Shown here piece by piece: positions 62,300-64,000 of a stretch of DNA of 64,000 nucleotides (its first letter is position 1; the number at the start of each line of letters is the position of its first letter). Both the position numbers and the translations under genes were made by a program. This DNA is from Clostridium sp. CAG:302 (GTDB lineage: Bacteria > Bacillota_I > Bacilli_A > RF39 > UBA660): NCBI GenBank assembly GCA_000431795.1, contig FR887368.1:90288-154287 (forward strand). Direction: 5' to 3'. The notes beneath the pieces were generated by a model. It was not told the origin of the DNA and did not search any database. It saw only the letters and a program-made list of their open reading frames with translations.

Positions 62300-62979
62300 T
62301 ATAACTTAATAATACTAGATAATTTCTTAATAACTTTCTTTTCTATTCTTGAAATGTAAGACTGTGATATACCAAGCATATTAGCTACTTCCTTTTGAGT
62401 CATTTCTTTCTTACCATTAAGACCATATCTAAGTTCAATAATTTCTTTATCTCTCTTACCTAATTTAGATACTTCTTTGTACATAAGTTTCTTATCAAGT
62501 TCATCTTCAATAGGCTTAGTAACAATATTATCATCAGTACCAAGAACATCCTCTAAGTGAAGTTCATTACCTTCAGAATCAAAAGATAAAGAATCCTCAA
62601 AAGAGACTTCAGTTCTCTTTTTCTTCGTCTTTCTAAGATACATAAGTATTTCATTATCAATACATCTTGAAGCATAAGTAGCTAGTTTAATATTCTTATC
62701 ATTTTGATAAGTGTTAACTCCTTTAATAAGACCTATAGTACCAATAGATACTAAGTCTTCTAAATCAATCTTCGTATTTTCATACTTCTTAGCTAAAAAT
62801 ACTACTAATCTAAGATTATGTTCAATAAGTTTATCTCTTGCGGTCATATCACCATTTAAAAACATATTAACATATCTTTCTTCTTCTTCTTTACTTAAAG
62901 GTTCTGGTAATATATCAGTACTACCTACAAAAAACAAATAATTAAGTCTAGCAATAATTCTTTTAAGTAATTTTAACAT
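62299..62979 (-). CDS. sigE: Sporulation sigma factor SigE
   Basis: Mother-cell sigma factor of early sporulation. 226 residues with a short N-terminal pro-sequence, sigma region 2 (DLVSIGTIGLIKGVNTYQ, KLATYASRCIDNEILMYLRK), EVSFEDSLSFDSEGNELHLEDVLGTDD and region 4 helix-turn-helix (TQKEVANMLGISQSYISRIEKK). The EVSF.. and VLGTDD segments are SigE-like. Preceded by spoIIGA as in Bacillus. No sigG follows. Confidence 0.95.
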   Translation of the reverse strand: MLKLLKRIIARLNYLFFVGSTDILPEPLSKEEEERYVNMFLNGDMTARDKLIEHNLRLVVFLAKKYENTKIDLEDLVSIGTIGLIKGVNTYQNDKNIKLATYASRCIDNEILMYLRKTKKKRTEVSFEDSLSFDSEGNELHLEDVLGTDDNIVTKPIEDELDKKLMYKEVSKLGKRDKEIIELRYGLNGKKEMTQKEVANMLGISQSYISRIEKKVIKKLSSIIKL

Positions 62980-62983
62980 ATTA

Positions 62984-63724
62984 TCATCCTTTCATTATAT
63001 CTTTATGTAGTATTACATCTACTCCATCACCAAAATTAAAACTATCAGAAAACCCAATTAGAACATTACCTTTATATCCTATACCATCAATAAAAATAAT
63101 ATCAGGTTTAATACATTTAAGTAGTCCATTACCATTTATTGTATGATATGGAACTAAAATATATTTATCTTCTTTAATATACTTATTAGGAACTATAATA
63201 ACAGGTCTTTTTTTATATGGATCATATAAATTATTACCAGTATCAACAAATCCTATTAAAGATAATTTTTCTCTATCTTTAAAATATATGTCTACCTTAT
63301 AATAATTATTATAAATACTTCTCATTTTCTTATTTTCTTTTATATATAGAATCATAATCTCTATACTAATAACTATAATAATTAAATAAGTAAGAAACAT
63401 ACTATTAGATACTTTAATATTAAACAAATATATAATACCTCCGAGTAAGGTACTAAGAATATACATATATAAAATATTATTAATTAAATATCTAATACCT
63501 TTATATCCAAAAGAAATAAGTACCATAATAACAATACTAACAATTTCTATAACTATCTTATTAAGAGAAGTAAATAGTACTAGTGAAGATATACCTCCTA
63601 TTAGAGAAGATAATATCATTCTAATATGATTAGTTCTTCTTTTAAGTAAAATATTCGTAGACATAATAATAATATAGTCCATAATAACATTAAATATAAA
63701 AAATAAATCAATATACATTTTCAT
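62984..63724 (-). CDS. spoIIGA: Pro-sigma-E processing peptidase SpoIIGA
   Basis: Aspartic protease that activates pro-SigE at the septum. Five N-terminal helices, then a cytosolic pepsin-like domain with the catalytic Asp in GFVDTGNNLYDP. 246 residues, about 60 fewer than Bacillus SpoIIGA. Directly upstream of sigE with a four-base gap. Start chosen from the family pattern (MYIDL); the ribosome site is weak. Confidence 0.92.
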   Translation of the reverse strand: MKMYIDLFFIFNVIMDYIIIMSTNILLKRRTNHIRMILSSLIGGISSLVLFTSLNKIVIEIVSIVIMVLISFGYKGIRYLINNILYMYILSTLLGGIIYLFNIKVSNSMFLTYLIIIVISIEIMILYIKENKKMRSIYNNYYKVDIYFKDREKLSLIGFVDTGNNLYDPYKKRPVIIVPNKYIKEDKYILVPYHTINGNGLLKCIKPDIIFIDGIGYKGNVLIGFSDSFNFGDGVDVILHKDIMKG

Positions 63725-63774
63725 ATATTAATTATAAAAAAAAGAACATAAATACTATGTCGATTTATATTCTA

Positions 63775-63993
63775 TTATTCAAATAATTTATTTTCGTCTC
63801 CAGCACAGTAGGCACCACCTACTTTTTCACCTTCAACATACTCTTTACCGGATATATTACATCCAACCTTAGTTATTGCATCTTGAAGATATCCTCCAAA
63901 TATTTTAACTGCTCCTATTGCAACAACAGTAATTAAAACTATTATAAGTACATATTCAACTAAAGTTTGACCTTTTCTGTTTAATTTTATCAT
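63775..63993 (-). CDS. Flp/Fap-type pilin-like protein
   Basis: 72 residues. Prepilin site RKG|QTLVEY with Glu at +5, then a hydrophobic helix (VLIIVLITVVAIGAVKIFGG), as in Flp type IVb pilins; two Cys near the C-terminus (VGCNIS; AYCAGD). The Flp assembly genes (tad) are not in the window. Partner peptidase unknown. Ends close to spoIIGA but probably unrelated. Confidence 0.85.
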   Translation of the reverse strand: MIKLNRKGQTLVEYVLIIVLITVVAIGAVKIFGGYLQDAITKVGCNISGKEYVEGEKVGGAYCAGDENKLFE

Positions 63994-64000
63994 TCTATAT

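Overview
The window reads as chromosome of a very AT-rich (by eye below 30% GC), low-GC Gram-positive bacterium of the Bacilli. It carries spoIIGA-sigE, cotE and yunB, so it descends from or is an endospore former, and it has SipW-type surface proteins, a sortase and Bacillus-like ribosomal and tRNA synthetase genes. Almost all genes lie on the minus strand with short spacers. The compact style resembles the uncultured small-genome gut Bacilli (RF39-like); that placement is inference. No rRNA, CRISPR array or complete prophage was seen; one tRNA, tRNA-Arg(CCU), is present.

Layout: 1-2246 holds a gene running off the left edge and an AlbA_2/ATPase-fold regulator bracketed by perfect 34-bp copies of the rplT terminator, which looks like an insertion. 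2247-3674 is infC-rpmI-rplT with an attenuator leader and an AUA start for infC. 3815-9984 holds secreted SipW-type proteins, cotE, a sirtuin and membrane proteins, ending in three monocistronic TasA/camelysin-like paralogues. 10050-16835 is an operon for a rotary F1-like ATPase with alpha, beta, gamma, epsilon-like, b/delta-like and c-like subunits, no recognisable subunit a, and a c-like subunit whose ion-binding carboxylate is replaced by Ser. 16945-19180 has a cell-wall hydrolase fused to a VirB2/TrbC-like membrane segment and a rearranged DUF1016 gene. 19171-31040 has an MFS transporter, a radical SAM protein, rseP, cdsA, parE, asnS and ssb, and in the gap upstream of parE an unannotated type I toxin-antitoxin-like locus. 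31040-38690 has an amidase, sufB, yunB, a VirD4-like ATPase and a 5'-truncated InlB-repeat pseudogene. 38691-42274 is a pilin-sortase-membrane protein operon. 42408-49753 has tRNA-Arg, obgE, a P-type ATPase, an M23 hydrolase and topA. 49941-53940 contains a flavin-based extracellular electron transfer-like cluster (FMN-binding lipoprotein, EetB-like, EetA-like, ApbE). 54131-61444 holds cell-surface proteins, including a glucosaminidase with a dockerin, and signalling proteins. 61572-63993 has an MgtC-like protein, sigE, spoIIGA and an Flp-type pilin.

The strongest candidates for new biology are the rotary ATPase that appears to have lost ion translocation, a family of intergenic hairpins with variable stems but a near-invariant loop (CCTGTAGT-like) found at five sites, and the small type I toxin locus. 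Envelope functions dominate: surface fibres, sortase substrates, several peptidoglycan hydrolases and type IV secretion-like pieces.
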